Below, in pieces: positions 1 through 7,400 of a DNA stretch of 25,602 nt. The position numbers and the translations under genes are program-made. The DNA is from DATEBA01 sp035288045 (GTDB lineage: Bacteria; Actinomycetota; UBA4738; HRBIN12). The stretch is from positions 1 through 25,602 of the forward strand of contig DATEBA010000041.1 of NCBI GenBank assembly GCA_035288045.1, in the 5' to 3' direction. The notes below the pieces were generated by a model that made no database searches, was not told the DNA's origin, and was given only the letters and a program-made list of their open reading frames with translations. How positions within the stretch are numbered: position 1 is the first letter of the stretch; each line of letters begins with the position of its first letter.

Positions 1-141
1 GAGATGGTGATGCCCGGTGACAACGTGGAGATAACCGTCGAGCTGATCGCACCGATCGCCATGGAGGAGGGGCTTCGCTTCGCGATCCGCGAGGGAGGCC
101 GCACCGTTGGCGCCGGTCGGGTAACGAAGGTCGTCAAGTAG
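1..141 (+). CDS. tuf: Elongation factor Tu, C-terminal end (partial)
   Basis: The first 46 codons read in frame 1 to a TAG and match the C-terminal beta-barrel domain of EF-Tu: MVMPGDNVEI, then IAMEEGLRFAIREGGRT, and GAGRVTKVVK at the end. EF-Tu is the GTPase that delivers aminoacyl-tRNA to the ribosome. The gene is cut by the window edge, so the GTPase domain is not visible. It lies 10 bases before rpsJ, as expected for the end of a str operon (fusA-tuf) running into the S10 operon. The rpsJ Shine-Dalgarno begins at the tuf stop. Confidence 0.96.
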   Translation, partial: EMVMPGDNVEITVELIAPIAMEEGLRFAIREGGRTVGAGRVTKVVK

Positions 142-151
142 AGGAGCGAAG

Positions 152-460
152 GTGGCGTCACCGAGGATAAGGATCAAGCTCCGCGCCTACGACCACAGGG
201 CGCTGGACGCGGCCGCGCGCGACATCGTCGAGCACGTGACGCGGACAGGCGCCAAGGTCGTGGGCCCGGTGCCGCTTCCCACCGAGCGCTCGCTCTATAC
301 GGTCGTTCGGGGGCCGCACAAGCACAAGGACTCGCGGGAGCACTTCCAGATGCTCACGCACAAACGGCTGATCGACATCGTGGACGCGACCTCCAAGACC
401 GTTCAGGAGCTGCAGCGGCTGAACCTGTCCGCCGGCGTGGATATCGAGATCAAGCTGTGA
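152..460 (+). CDS. rpsJ: 30S ribosomal protein S10
   Basis: The 102-residue product has the usual S10 length. It starts near RIRIKLRAYDHRALD, has the loop motif GPVPLPTE, and ends in VDIEIKL. S10 sits in the head of the small subunit and, in other bacteria, also pairs with NusB in antitermination. The start is GTG at 152, with GAGGAG at 141-146 as ribosome-binding site. It is the first gene of the S10 cluster, and its TGA shares one base with the rplC ATG. Confidence 0.97.
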   Translation: MASPRIRIKLRAYDHRALDAAARDIVEHVTRTGAKVVGPVPLPTERSLYTVVRGPHKHKDSREHFQMLTHKRLIDIVDATSKTVQELQRLNLSAGVDIEIKL

Positions 461-1107
461 TGGAGACCAAGGGCATCCTCGGGACGAAGCTGGGCATGAC
501 CCAGATCTTCGATGACACCCGGGCCGTGCCGGTCACGGTCATCCAGGCCGGGCCGTGCTACGTGGCCCAGGTCAAGTCGCCCGAGAAGGACGGCTACGCG
601 GCGGTCCAGATCGCCTACGCGGAGCCTCGGCGCCTGTCGAAGCCGATGAGGGGCCACTTCGACGAGCACGGGGGCGCTCCCGGTCGCTACATCGTCGAGC
701 TCCGCACCGACGACGCGGCGACCTACTCGCCCGGGCAGGAGATAAAGGTGGACATCTTCTCCCCGGGCGAGCTGGCCGACGTGGTCGGTGTCTCCAAGGG
801 CAAGGGCTTCGCCGGGGTCATGAAGCGCCACGGCTTCTCCGGGCTCTCCGCCTCGCACGGGACGGAGCGCAAACACCGCTCGCCGGGCTCCATCGGCGCG
901 TGCGCGACCCCCTCCCGCGTGTTCCGTGGAACGAAGATGGCCGGCCACATGGGCCACGAGCGTGTGACGATGCTGAACCTCGAGGTCGTCTCCGCCGACC
1001 CCGAGAGGAACCTCCTTCTGGTGCGCGGCGCGGTGCCCGGTCCAAGGGGCGGCCTCCTCATGGTGCGCTCCGCGGTGAAGGCCGCGGCGGGGAAGGCCGG
1101 CGCGTGA
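460..1107 (+). CDS. rplC: 50S ribosomal protein L3
   Basis: A 215-residue protein beginning METKGILGTKLGMTQIF, typical of the L3 N-terminus. The central extension that reaches toward the peptidyl-transferase centre is recognisable (GSIGACATPSRVFRGTKM, then AGHMG). L3 is an early assembly protein of the large subunit. I chose the ATG at 460, which overlaps the rpsJ TGA by one base. A GTG one codon upstream (457) is an equally coupled alternative and would add only one residue. The C-terminus is rich in Ala/Lys but of normal length. Confidence 0.97.
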   Translation: METKGILGTKLGMTQIFDDTRAVPVTVIQAGPCYVAQVKSPEKDGYAAVQIAYAEPRRLSKPMRGHFDEHGGAPGRYIVELRTDDAATYSPGQEIKVDIFSPGELADVVGVSKGKGFAGVMKRHGFSGLSASHGTERKHRSPGSIGACATPSRVFRGTKMAGHMGHERVTMLNLEVVSADPERNLLLVRGAVPGPRGGLLMVRSAVKAAAGKAGA

Positions 1108-1781
1108 TGGCGAAGGTGGACGTGCTCGACGCCGGGGGGAAGAAGGTCGGCAGTCGCGAGCTCGCGGCCGAGATCTTCGAGGTCGATGTGTCCGTGCCGC
1201 TCATGCACCAGGTCGTCGTCGCCGGGCTCGCCGCGCAGCAGGCGGGCACGCACTCCACCAAGACCCGCGGCGAGGTCTCCGGCGGTGGGCGGAAGCCCTG
1301 GCGGCAGAAGGGCACCGGGCGCGCGCGCCACGGCTCGATCCGCTCCCCGATCTGGACGGGCGGGGGCGTCGCCCACGGGCCGCAGCCGCGCGACCACGAC
1401 CTCCGCGTGAACAAGAAGATGAAGAGGGGCGCGCTGCGCTCCGCGCTCTCCGACGCGCTTGCCTCGGGCAAGATCGCCGTTGTCGCGGATCTGTCCTTCG
1501 ACGAGCCGAAGACCAAGGAGGCGGCCGAGGTGCTCGAGGCGCTCCGGCTCGCGGGGAGGATCCTCCTCGTGCTCCCCGAGCCCGACGGACAGGAGAACGT
1601 CGCGCTCTCCTTCCGGAACCTGCCGAGCGTGCGTATCGGTTTCTCCGGCGGCCTCGGCGCGTACGAGGTCGTCGCGGCCGACCGTGTGCTCTTCACCCAG
1701 GCTGCGCTCGATCGCTTGGAGGGCAAGGGCTCCGCGCCCGCTCCCTCCGCTCCCTCCGATGAGGGCGGTGAGACCGAGTGA
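1107..1781 (+). CDS. rplD: 50S ribosomal protein L4
   Basis: The 224-residue product carries the L4 signature around GGGRKPWRQKGTGRARHGS, the loop that lines the peptide exit tunnel. The globular part follows (LRSALSDALASGKIAVV). ATG at 1107 overlaps the rplC TGA by one base. In Escherichia coli L4 represses its own S10 operon by acting on the leader, but no leader is in this window. The last ~15 residues (SAPAPSAPSDEGGETE) form a short disordered, acidic extension, a milder version of the tails on S3 and L29. Confidence 0.97.
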   Translation: MAKVDVLDAGGKKVGSRELAAEIFEVDVSVPLMHQVVVAGLAAQQAGTHSTKTRGEVSGGGRKPWRQKGTGRARHGSIRSPIWTGGGVAHGPQPRDHDLRVNKKMKRGALRSALSDALASGKIAVVADLSFDEPKTKEAAEVLEALRLAGRILLVLPEPDGQENVALSFRNLPSVRIGFSGGLGAYEVVAADRVLFTQAALDRLEGKGSAPAPSAPSDEGGETE

Positions 1782-2068
1782 AGAGCCCCCGCGACGTAAT
1801 CTTCCGGCCGATCGTCTCGGAGAAGTCCTACGCGGGCCTTGAGAAGAACACCTACACGTTCCTCGTGGACCCGCGCGCGAACAAGACGGAGATCAAGGAG
1901 GCCGTGCAGGCCATCTGGAACGTCCGGGTGCTCTCGGTGAACACGTTGAACCGTAGGGGGAAGACCAAGCGCTACCGCTTCACGCGGGGCACTCGCCCCG
2001 ACCAGAAGCGGGCCATCGTCACGCTGGCCGAAGGCGATTCGATCGAGATCTTCGAGGGCGGGGCGTAG
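1778..2068 (+). CDS. rplW: 50S ribosomal protein L23
   Basis: A 96-residue protein with the L23 pattern: DVIFRPIVSEKS near the start, YTFLVDPRANKTEIKEAV, then NTLNRRGKTKRYRF. L23 lies at the exit of the peptide tunnel and is the docking site for trigger factor and the signal recognition particle. The GTG start at 1778 overlaps the rplD TGA by four bases (GTGA), which implies translational coupling. Length is normal and nothing is missing. Confidence 0.97.
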   Translation: MKSPRDVIFRPIVSEKSYAGLEKNTYTFLVDPRANKTEIKEAVQAIWNVRVLSVNTLNRRGKTKRYRFTRGTRPDQKRAIVTLAEGDSIEIFEGGA

Positions 2069-2070
2069 CT

Positions 2071-2901
2071 ATGGCCGTTCGCAAGTACAAGCCGACCACG
2101 CCGGGCCGAAGGGGCGCCAGCACCTCCGGATTCGAGGAGATAACGCGAGCCGAACCCGAGAAGTCGCTGCTCGACAAGGGTCGGAACCGCGCCGGGCGCA
2201 ACAACAAGGGACGGATCACGATGCGTCACCAGGGGGGCGGCTCGAAGCGGCGCTACCGGACCGTCGATTTCCGGCGTGACAAGGACGGCATCCCGGCCAA
2301 GGTGGCTCACATCGAGTACGACCCCAACCGGAGCGCCAGGATCGCGCTGCTCCACTACGCGGACGGCGAGAAGCGCTACATCCTGGCGCCGCAGGGTGTG
2401 AAGCAGGGCGACCGGCTGATGTCGGGGGAGGGCGCCGACATCCGGCCGGGCAACGCTCTGCCGCTCCGCAACATCCCGGTCGGAACGGTGGTGCACGCCG
2501 TCGAGCTGAAGCCCGGCGGCGGCGCGAAGATGGCGCGTTCCGCAGGCTCGAGCGTTCAGCTGATGGCCAAGGAGGGCAAGTACGCGACGCTTCGGCTGCC
2601 CTCGGGCGAGACGCGGATGGTCGAGGCGGCCTGCAGGGGGACGGTCGGGGTCGTCGGCAACCCCGAGCACGAGCTGACCTCGCTCGGCAAGGCCGGCCGG
2701 AGTCGCTGGCTCCGCAAGCGCCCATCGGTGCGGGGCGTCGCGATGAACCCGGTCGACCACCCGCTCGGGGGCGGAGAGGGCAAGGCTTCCGGCGGCCGGC
2801 ATCCCACCTCGCCCTGGGGCAAGAAGGAGGGCCGCACCCGCAAGAAGGGCAAGCGGTCGGACAAGCTGATCGTCAGGCGTCGCGGGAAGGGGCGTGGCTG
2901 A
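2071..2901 (+). CDS. rplB: 50S ribosomal protein L2
   Basis: A 276-residue protein close to the usual L2 length. It begins MAVRKYKPTTPGRRG, has the OB-fold and SH3-like regions, and ends in the basic segment KRSDKLIVRRRGKGRG. L2 binds 23S rRNA near the peptidyl-transferase centre and is needed for subunit association. The signature loop reads AMNPVDHPLGGGEG (residues 224-237). His230, equivalent to His229 of mature E. coli L2, is kept. The second histidine of the usual DHPHGGGEG is leucine (residue 232, CTC at 2764-2766), which is unusual in so conserved a motif. It follows rplW by two bases. Confidence 0.98.
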   Translation: MAVRKYKPTTPGRRGASTSGFEEITRAEPEKSLLDKGRNRAGRNNKGRITMRHQGGGSKRRYRTVDFRRDKDGIPAKVAHIEYDPNRSARIALLHYADGEKRYILAPQGVKQGDRLMSGEGADIRPGNALPLRNIPVGTVVHAVELKPGGGAKMARSAGSSVQLMAKEGKYATLRLPSGETRMVEAACRGTVGVVGNPEHELTSLGKAGRSRWLRKRPSVRGVAMNPVDHPLGGGEGKASGGRHPTSPWGKKEGRTRKKGKRSDKLIVRRRGKGRG

Positions 2902-3182
2902 TGCCAAGGTCGATCAAGAAGGGACCGTTCGTCGACGAGTACCTCATGGTCAAGATCGTCGAGATGAACAAGCGTGGAGACAAGAGGGTCGTGAAGACCT
3001 GGTCGCGTCGCTCGACGATCGTGCCCGAGATGGTCGGGCACACGATCGCCGTCCACGACGGTCGCAAGCACGTTCCGATCTACGTTTCGGAGTCGATGGT
3101 CGGGCACAAGCTCGGCGAGTTCGCGCCGACCCGCACCTTCCGCTCGCACGCGAGGTCCGAGCGGAGCACGACGGTGAGGTAG
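2901..3182 (+). CDS. rpsS: 30S ribosomal protein S19
   Basis: A 93-residue protein with the S19 hallmarks: MPRSIKKGPFVDEYL, WSRRSTIVPEMVGHTIAVHDG, and HKLGEFAPTRTFRSH. S19 is in the head of the small subunit, next to S13, near the A site. ATG at 2901 shares one base with the rplB TGA. Normal length and no unusual residues. Confidence 0.98.
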   Translation: MPRSIKKGPFVDEYLMVKIVEMNKRGDKRVVKTWSRRSTIVPEMVGHTIAVHDGRKHVPIYVSESMVGHKLGEFAPTRTFRSHARSERSTTVR

Positions 3183-3186
3183 GGGA

Positions 3187-3540
3187 GTGGAAGCGAAGGC
3201 GACCGTGAAGTTCGCGAGGATCTCGCCGCGGAAGATGCGGCGGGTCGTGAACCTCATCCGGGGGCGGCACGTCGAGGACGCGAGGCGGATCCTCAGGTTC
3301 TCGCCGCTCGGCGCGTCGCGCGACGTCGGGAACGTGCTCGACTCCGCCGTCGCCAACGCCGAGCGCACGCCCGGCGTGGTGGCGCAGAACCTCCTCGTGG
3401 AGCGCGTGTGGGTCGACGAGGGCCCCACGATGAAGCGCTACAGGCCGCGCGCGTACGGCCGGGCGGCTCGGATCCGCAAGCGGACCTCGCACGTGACGGT
3501 CGTGGTGAAGACCATGGAGGAGCAGCAGGTTGGGGCATAA
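3187..3540 (+). CDS. rplV: 50S ribosomal protein L22
   Basis: A 117-residue protein with the L22 features: KFARISPRKMRRVVNLIRG at the start, a region matching the tunnel-lining hairpin (VDEGPTMKRYRPRAYGRA), and the closing strand TSHVTVVV. L22 contacts all 23S rRNA domains and lines the exit tunnel, where macrolide-resistance changes occur in other species. The GTG start at 3187 follows rpsS by four bases, with GAGG/GGGG just upstream as a weak ribosome-binding site. Its last 11 bases overlap the start of rpsC. Confidence 0.97.
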   Translation: MEAKATVKFARISPRKMRRVVNLIRGRHVEDARRILRFSPLGASRDVGNVLDSAVANAERTPGVVAQNLLVERVWVDEGPTMKRYRPRAYGRAARIRKRTSHVTVVVKTMEEQQVGA

Positions 3541-4444
3541 GGTCAATCCGTACGGGTTCCGCCTGGGGATCATCTACCCCTGGAAGTCCAACTGGTACGC
3601 CGGCCGCGACTACGCGGAGGCGCTCCACGAGGACGTCTGGATCCGGAGGCACATCCGGTCGCGGCTGTCCCGCGCCGGCATCTCCTCGATCGACATCGAG
3701 CGCAAGGGCGACCAGATCTGGGTGTTCATCCGCACGGCCCGGCCCGGCATCGTGATCGGCCGCAAGGGCGCGGAGGTCGATCGGATCCGCAAGGACGTGG
3801 AGCGCTACACGAGGAAGCGCGTGGACGTGAAGGTCGAGGACATGAATCAGGCGGCCTCGGAGTCGCGGCCGGAGACCGACGCCGCACTCCTCGCGCATGG
3901 CGTGGCCGACCAGCTGGTCGGACGCGTGTCGTTCCGCCGGGCGATGCGGCGCGCCGTCCAGACCGCGATGCGCTCCGGAGCGCTCGGCGTTCGCGTGCAG
4001 TGCGGCGGGCGCCTGGGCGGCACCGAGATGTCGAGACGTGAGTGGTACCGGGAGGGGCGCGTTCCCCTGCACACCCTCCGGGCCAAGATCGACTTCGGCG
4101 TAGCCGAGGCCAAAACGACGTTTGGGCAGATCGGCGTGAAGGTCTGGGTCTACCACGGCGACGAGATCCCGGCCGCGGAGCAGGAGACCGAGCGGGCACG
4201 CGCTCGTGCCCTCGCGCAACTAGGCGCCGGTGGTGGGGGCGCGTCCACGGGCGCGCTCATAACCGACGAGCGCGAGGTGCTCGGCGTCGCCCCGGTCGAG
4301 GAGCCCGAGAGCCCGGTGGTCCCGGCGGAGCCGGCTACGGAGCCGGCTACGGATGCGGCTACGGATGCCGCTACGGATGCCGCTACGGATGCGGCTCCCG
4401 ATGCGGCCGCGGCGGAGACTCCGCCCGAGGGGAGCGAGTCCTGA
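3530..4444 (+). CDS. rpsC: 30S ribosomal protein S3 with a long repetitive C-terminal tail
   Basis: Residues 1 to about 215 are a normal S3: MGHKVNPYGFRLGI, the KH-domain GxxG loop in IVIGRKGAEVDRIR, and the C-terminal domain (GGRLGGTEMSRREWYREG). S3 sits at the mRNA entrance and takes part in helicase activity. The start is a TTG at 3530 inside the end of rplV, supported by GGAGGAG at 3517-3523. At 304 residues it is much longer than the common 210-235. The extra ~85 residues are acidic, Ala/Pro-rich and probably disordered, including six four-residue repeats (PATE, PATD, AATD three times, AAPD). The tail's function is unknown. Confidence 0.97.
   Translation: MGHKVNPYGFRLGIIYPWKSNWYAGRDYAEALHEDVWIRRHIRSRLSRAGISSIDIERKGDQIWVFIRTARPGIVIGRKGAEVDRIRKDVERYTRKRVDVKVEDMNQAASESRPETDAALLAHGVADQLVGRVSFRRAMRRAVQTAMRSGALGVRVQCGGRLGGTEMSRREWYREGRVPLHTLRAKIDFGVAEAKTTFGQIGVKVWVYHGDEIPAAEQETERARARALAQLGAGGGGASTGALITDEREVLGVAPVEEPESPVVPAEPATEPATDAATDAATDAATDAAPDAAAAETPPEGSES
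4331..4402 (+). repeat. Six tandem 12-bp units inside rpsC
   Basis: Six consecutive 12-base units of the form (C/G)C(G/C)GCTACGGAT run in frame within rpsC and encode PATE, PATD, AATD, AATD, AATD and AAPD. Units four and five are identical. The 12-base period keeps the reading frame, so gain or loss of units by slippage would alter only tail length. It is a coding minisatellite, with no spacers and no CRISPR character. Confidence 0.9.
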
Positions 4445-4863
4445 TGCTCGCGCCCAAGAAGGTCAAGCACCGCAAGCAGCACCGCGGGAGGCGGCGGGGC
4501 ATCGCCAAGGGTGGAACCGAGATCCACTTCGGCGACTTCGGGCTGGTAGCGCTCGAGGCGGCGTGGATAACGAACCGACAGATCGAGGCCGCACGTGTGG
4601 CGATAACGCGGCACATCAGGCGCGGCGGGAAGGTGTGGATCAACATCTTTCCCGACAAGCCCTTCACCAAGAAGCCGGCGGAGACCCGGATGGTCTCGGG
4701 AAAGGGCAACCCGGAGGGCTGGGTGGCGGTCGTCAAGCCCGGCCGCGTGATGTTCGAGTTGGCTGGCGTTCCCGAGACCCTCGCCAGGTCAGCGATGCTC
4801 CGTGCCGCGCACAAGCTGCCGATCAAGACGAAGTTCATCTCCCGTGCGGGCGGTGGTGAGTAG
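4444..4863 (+). CDS. rplP: 50S ribosomal protein L16
   Basis: A 139-residue protein of normal length with L16 motifs: MLAPKKVKHRKQHRGRRRG, FGDFGLVALEAAWITNRQIE, the loop FPDKPFTKKPAETRMVSGKG, and LPIKTKFI near the end. L16 organises the A-site tRNA region of the large subunit. ATG at 4444 shares one base with the rpsC TGA. The gene ends one base before the rpmC ATG. Confidence 0.98.
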   Translation: MLAPKKVKHRKQHRGRRRGIAKGGTEIHFGDFGLVALEAAWITNRQIEAARVAITRHIRRGGKVWINIFPDKPFTKKPAETRMVSGKGNPEGWVAVVKPGRVMFELAGVPETLARSAMLRAAHKLPIKTKFISRAGGGE

Positions 4864-5238
4864 ATGCCGAAGAACCTGCCGGGGCTTCGAGCGCTCGACT
4901 CCGGAGATCTCATCGAGCAGATCGAGGCCTCGAAGGAGGAGCTGTTCAACCTGCGGTTCCAGCTTGCGACCGGCCAGCTCGACAACCCGATGCGGCTGAA
5001 GCAGGTGCGCCACGACATGGCGCGGATGCTCACGATCCTGCGCGAGCGGGAGCTCGGGCACGAGCCGTTCGAGGCGGAGGAGACCGAGGTTGCTGCGGAA
5101 CGCCCGAGGCGGCGCCTCCGCAAGCGCGCCGAGGAGGCTCCCGCCAAAGAGACCGCGGCCCCCGAGGCCACCGAGACCTCCGAGGGTGAGAGCGAGCCCG
5201 GCGACGCGCCGGTCGAGGAGGGGGAGGACTACTCGTGA
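4864..5238 (+). CDS. rpmC: 50S ribosomal protein L29 with a charged C-terminal extension
   Basis: The first ~70 residues are a standard two-helix L29: LRALDSGDLIEQIEASKEEL, FNLRFQLATGQLDNPMRLKQ, VRHDMARMLTILRERE. L29 lies at the tunnel exit beside L23. At 124 residues the protein is nearly twice the usual 60-75. The extra part has a short basic stretch (RPRRRLRKRAEE) followed by an acidic Glu/Ala/Pro tail ending in EEGEDYS. The tail is probably disordered and lies close to where nascent chains emerge. ATG at 4864 follows the rplP stop directly. Its stop overlaps the rpsQ start by four bases. Confidence 0.95.
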   Translation: MPKNLPGLRALDSGDLIEQIEASKEELFNLRFQLATGQLDNPMRLKQVRHDMARMLTILRERELGHEPFEAEETEVAAERPRRRLRKRAEEAPAKETAAPEATETSEGESEPGDAPVEEGEDYS

Positions 5239-5507
5239 GCGAGCAGCAGACCGAGGGGCGGGCGAGCCGCAAGGTCCGGACCGGCGTCGTCGTCTCCGAG
5301 AGGATGGACAAGACCGTGCTCGTCAAGATCGAGCGGTCGATGCGGCACCCCGTCTACAAGAAGACCGTCCGCCGCTCCTCGAAGCTCGCGGCCCACGACG
5401 AGAACAACGATGCGCACCTGGGCGACACGGTCCGGGTGGTGGAGACACGCCCGCTTTCCAAGACAAAGCGCTGGCGGGTGGTCGAGATCGTGGAGAGGGC
5501 CAAGTAG
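5235..5507 (+). CDS. rpsQ: 30S ribosomal protein S17
   Basis: A 90-residue protein with the S17 OB-fold pattern: RTGVVVSERMDKTVLVKIER, HPVYKKTVRRSSKLAAHDE, and ETRPLSKTKRWRVVEIVE. S17 binds 16S rRNA in the body of the small subunit during early assembly. The GTG start at 5235 overlaps the rpmC TGA by four bases. The N-terminal ~12 residues (SEQQTEGRASRK) are a short extension. Confidence 0.97.
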   Translation: MSEQQTEGRASRKVRTGVVVSERMDKTVLVKIERSMRHPVYKKTVRRSSKLAAHDENNDAHLGDTVRVVETRPLSKTKRWRVVEIVERAK

Positions 5508-5878
5508 TGATCCAACAGGAGACGCGCTGCAAGGTCGCGGACAACACGGGAGCGAGGGAGCTCCTGTGCATCCGCGTGCTGGGCGGCTCCCACCGACGCT
5601 ACGCGGGCATCGGCGACGTAATCGTCGGCTCCGTGAAGGATGCTCTTCCCGGCGGCGCGGTGAAGAAGGGCGAGGTCGTGAAGGCGGTCGTCGTCCGCAC
5701 GGCGAAGGAACGGCGACGCTCCGACGGCTCGTATATAAGGTTCGACGACAACGCCGTGGTCCTTCTAACCCCCGACTCGAGGAACCCGCGCGGCACGCGC
5801 ATCTTCGGTCCGGTCGCCAGGGAGCTCCGCGAGAAACGGTTCATGAAGATCATCTCTCTCGCCCCGGAGGTGCTGTAG
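5507..5878 (+). CDS. rplN: 50S ribosomal protein L14
   Basis: A 123-residue protein of normal length, starting MIQQETRCKVADNTGARELL and containing the L14 signature near VKKGEVVKAVVVRT. It ends GPVARELREKRFMKIISLAPEVL, the usual C-terminus. L14 lies at the subunit interface and contacts 16S rRNA helix 14. GTG at 5507 shares its first base with the rpsQ TAG. A longer open frame exists upstream, but family alignment and coupling place the start here. Confidence 0.97.
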   Translation: MIQQETRCKVADNTGARELLCIRVLGGSHRRYAGIGDVIVGSVKDALPGGAVKKGEVVKAVVVRTAKERRRSDGSYIRFDDNAVVLLTPDSRNPRGTRIFGPVARELREKRFMKIISLAPEVL

Positions 5879-5880
5879 CC

Positions 5881-6216
5881 ATGCCGGGCGCAAGAATAAA
5901 GAAGGACGACACGGTGATGGTGCTCGCCGGCAAGAGTAGGGGTCACACCGGCCGGGTCGTGACCGTCCTGCCGCGGGAGGGACGTGTGCTGGTGGAGGGC
6001 GCCGCCCTCGCGAAGAAGCATCAGCGCGCGAGCGGCAAGAAGTCCAAGAGCGGCTCCCAGCTCCAGCAGGGCGGCATCATCGACAAGGAGATGTTCATCG
6101 ACATCTCGAACGTGCAGATCGTGTGCAGGTCCTGCGGCAAGCCGACCAGGGTAGGCCACCGGATCGAGGGCGACGACAAGGTACGGATATGCCGGAAGTG
6201 CGAGGCGGCGCTGTGA
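5881..6216 (+). CDS. rplX: 50S ribosomal protein L24, four-cysteine type
   Basis: A 111-residue protein with the KOW motif (KKDDTVMVLAGKSRGHTGRV), the basic loop GAALAKKHQRASGKKSKSG, and a C-terminal CRSCGKPTRVG...CRKC region. Cys82, Cys85, Cys104 and Cys107 form a probable zinc-binding set, seen in a subset of bacterial L24 proteins. L24 initiates large-subunit assembly and sits near the tunnel exit. The ATG at 5881 is two bases after rplN. The gene overlaps rplE by four bases. Confidence 0.97.
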   Translation: MPGARIKKDDTVMVLAGKSRGHTGRVVTVLPREGRVLVEGAALAKKHQRASGKKSKSGSQLQQGGIIDKEMFIDISNVQIVCRSCGKPTRVGHRIEGDDKVRICRKCEAAL

Positions 6217-6791
6217 GCGAGAAGCCGAGGCTCCTTCACCGGTACCGGGGGGAGATCGTGCCCCGTCTCATGCGCGAGCTCGGGTACGGCAACCCGATGC
6301 AGGTCCCGCGGATGGACAGGGTCGTCGTGAACATGGGCGTCGGCGATTCCCTGAAGGACGGGAAGATGCTCGACGCGGCGCTCGAGGACCTGCAGGTGAT
6401 CACGGGCCAGAGGCCGATCGTGACCAAGGCGCGGAAGTCGATCGCCGGGTTCAAGCTCCGCGAGGGGATGGCGATCGGCGCCAAGGTGACCCTGCGCGGC
6501 GACCGGATGTGGGAGTTCCTGGACCGTCTGCTGGCTCTCGCGATCCCGAGGATCCGCGACTTCCGCGGTCTGGACACCAAGTCGTTCGACGGGCACGGGA
6601 ACTACACGATAGGCATCACCGAGCAGCTGATCTTCCCCGAGGTCGACTACGACAAGGTGCTGAAGATCCGCGGGATGGACATCACGGTGGTCACCACGGC
6701 GAAGAACGACGAAGATGGGTTGGCCCTGCTCCGAGCGCTCGGGTTCCCGTTCGCGGGACAGCCTGCGCCGGCCGAGGCGGCGGCGTCCTAG
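6213..6791 (+). CDS. rplE: 50S ribosomal protein L5
   Basis: A 192-residue protein with L5 motifs: LMRELGYGNPMQVPRMDRVVVNMGVG, the KARKSIAGFKLREGMAIGAKVTLRG region, and FDGHGNYTIGITEQLIFPE. L5 holds 5S rRNA in the central protuberance and contacts S13. The start is GTG at 6213 overlapping the rplX TGA (GTGA). The last ~12 residues (PFAGQPAPAEAAAS) are a short Ala/Pro extension. Confidence 0.97.
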   Translation: MSEKPRLLHRYRGEIVPRLMRELGYGNPMQVPRMDRVVVNMGVGDSLKDGKMLDAALEDLQVITGQRPIVTKARKSIAGFKLREGMAIGAKVTLRGDRMWEFLDRLLALAIPRIRDFRGLDTKSFDGHGNYTIGITEQLIFPEVDYDKVLKIRGMDITVVTTAKNDEDGLALLRALGFPFAGQPAPAEAAAS

Positions 6792-6800
6792 GGGGATCGG

Positions 6801-6986
6801 ATGGCAAAGAAGGCATTGGTCGAGAAGCAGCGACGGCGGAAGAAGTTCCGCGTCCGCGACTACACGCGTTGCCGGCGATGCGGCCGGTCTCGCGCGGTGT
6901 TCCGGCGGTTCCTGCTCTGCCGGATCTGCTTCCGCGAGCTGGCGCACGCCGGCGAGCTCCCGGGGGTGACCAAAGCCTCATGGTGA
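6801..6986 (+). CDS. rpsN: 30S ribosomal protein S14, zinc-binding (type Z)
   Basis: A 61-residue short-form S14. Cys24, Cys27, Cys40 and Cys43 (CRRCGRS...CRIC) form the zinc site that defines the type Z form, as opposed to the ~100-residue cysteine-free form. S14 binds in the head of the small subunit late in assembly. ATG at 6801 is preceded by GGGGGAT. It ends inside the start of rpsH (7-base overlap). Confidence 0.98.
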   Translation: MAKKALVEKQRRRKKFRVRDYTRCRRCGRSRAVFRRFLLCRICFRELAHAGELPGVTKASW

Positions 6987-7393
6987 CGCTCCGGACCAAC
7001 GTCTCCGACCCGGTGGGCGACCTGTTGACGCGCGTCCGCAACGCGAACATCGCCTACAAGGAAGAGCTCGTCGTCCCCGTCTCGAAGATGAACGAGGCGC
7101 TGCTCGGCATCCTCGAGCGCGAGGGCTACATCGGGGGCTTCGGTCGTGAGGGCGAGGGCATCCACTCCTCCTTCCGTGTCCGCCTGAAGTACGACCGCAG
7201 CCGCAAGCGGACGATCTCCGGGCTGAAGCGCGTGTCGACGCCGGGCCGGCGCGTCTATGCGAAGCGAGACCGGCTGCCGCGGGTGCTGGGCGGCCTGGGG
7301 ATCGCGATCCTGTCTACCTCGCAGGGCCTGATGACCGACCGGGAGGCCTCTCGCAAGGGCGTGGGCGGCGAAGTTCTGGCGCACGTGTGGTGA
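6980..7393 (+). CDS. rpsH: 30S ribosomal protein S8
   Basis: A 137-residue protein with the S8 pattern: SDPVGDLLTRVRNAN, the middle VSKMNEALLGILEREGYI, and the C-terminal signature GLGIAILSTSQGLMTDREA. S8 is a central-domain assembly protein and the translational repressor of the spc operon in E. coli. I chose ATG at 6980, ten bases after GGGGGTGA. A GTG at 6983 that overlaps the rpsN TGA by four bases is a close alternative and would remove one residue. Confidence 0.97.
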   Translation: MVTLRTNVSDPVGDLLTRVRNANIAYKEELVVPVSKMNEALLGILEREGYIGGFGREGEGIHSSFRVRLKYDRSRKRTISGLKRVSTPGRRVYAKRDRLPRVLGGLGIAILSTSQGLMTDREASRKGVGGEVLAHVW

Positions 7394-7400
7394 GCGAGCG

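Noticed and set aside
4331..4402. Repeats in rpsC considered as a CRISPR or as coding for a Gly-Tyr repeat protein in the other frame
   Set aside because: There are no spacers. The alternate-frame Gly-Tyr-Gly-Cys repeats arise from the same 12-base unit in an unused frame, while the rpsC frame continues from a clear S3.
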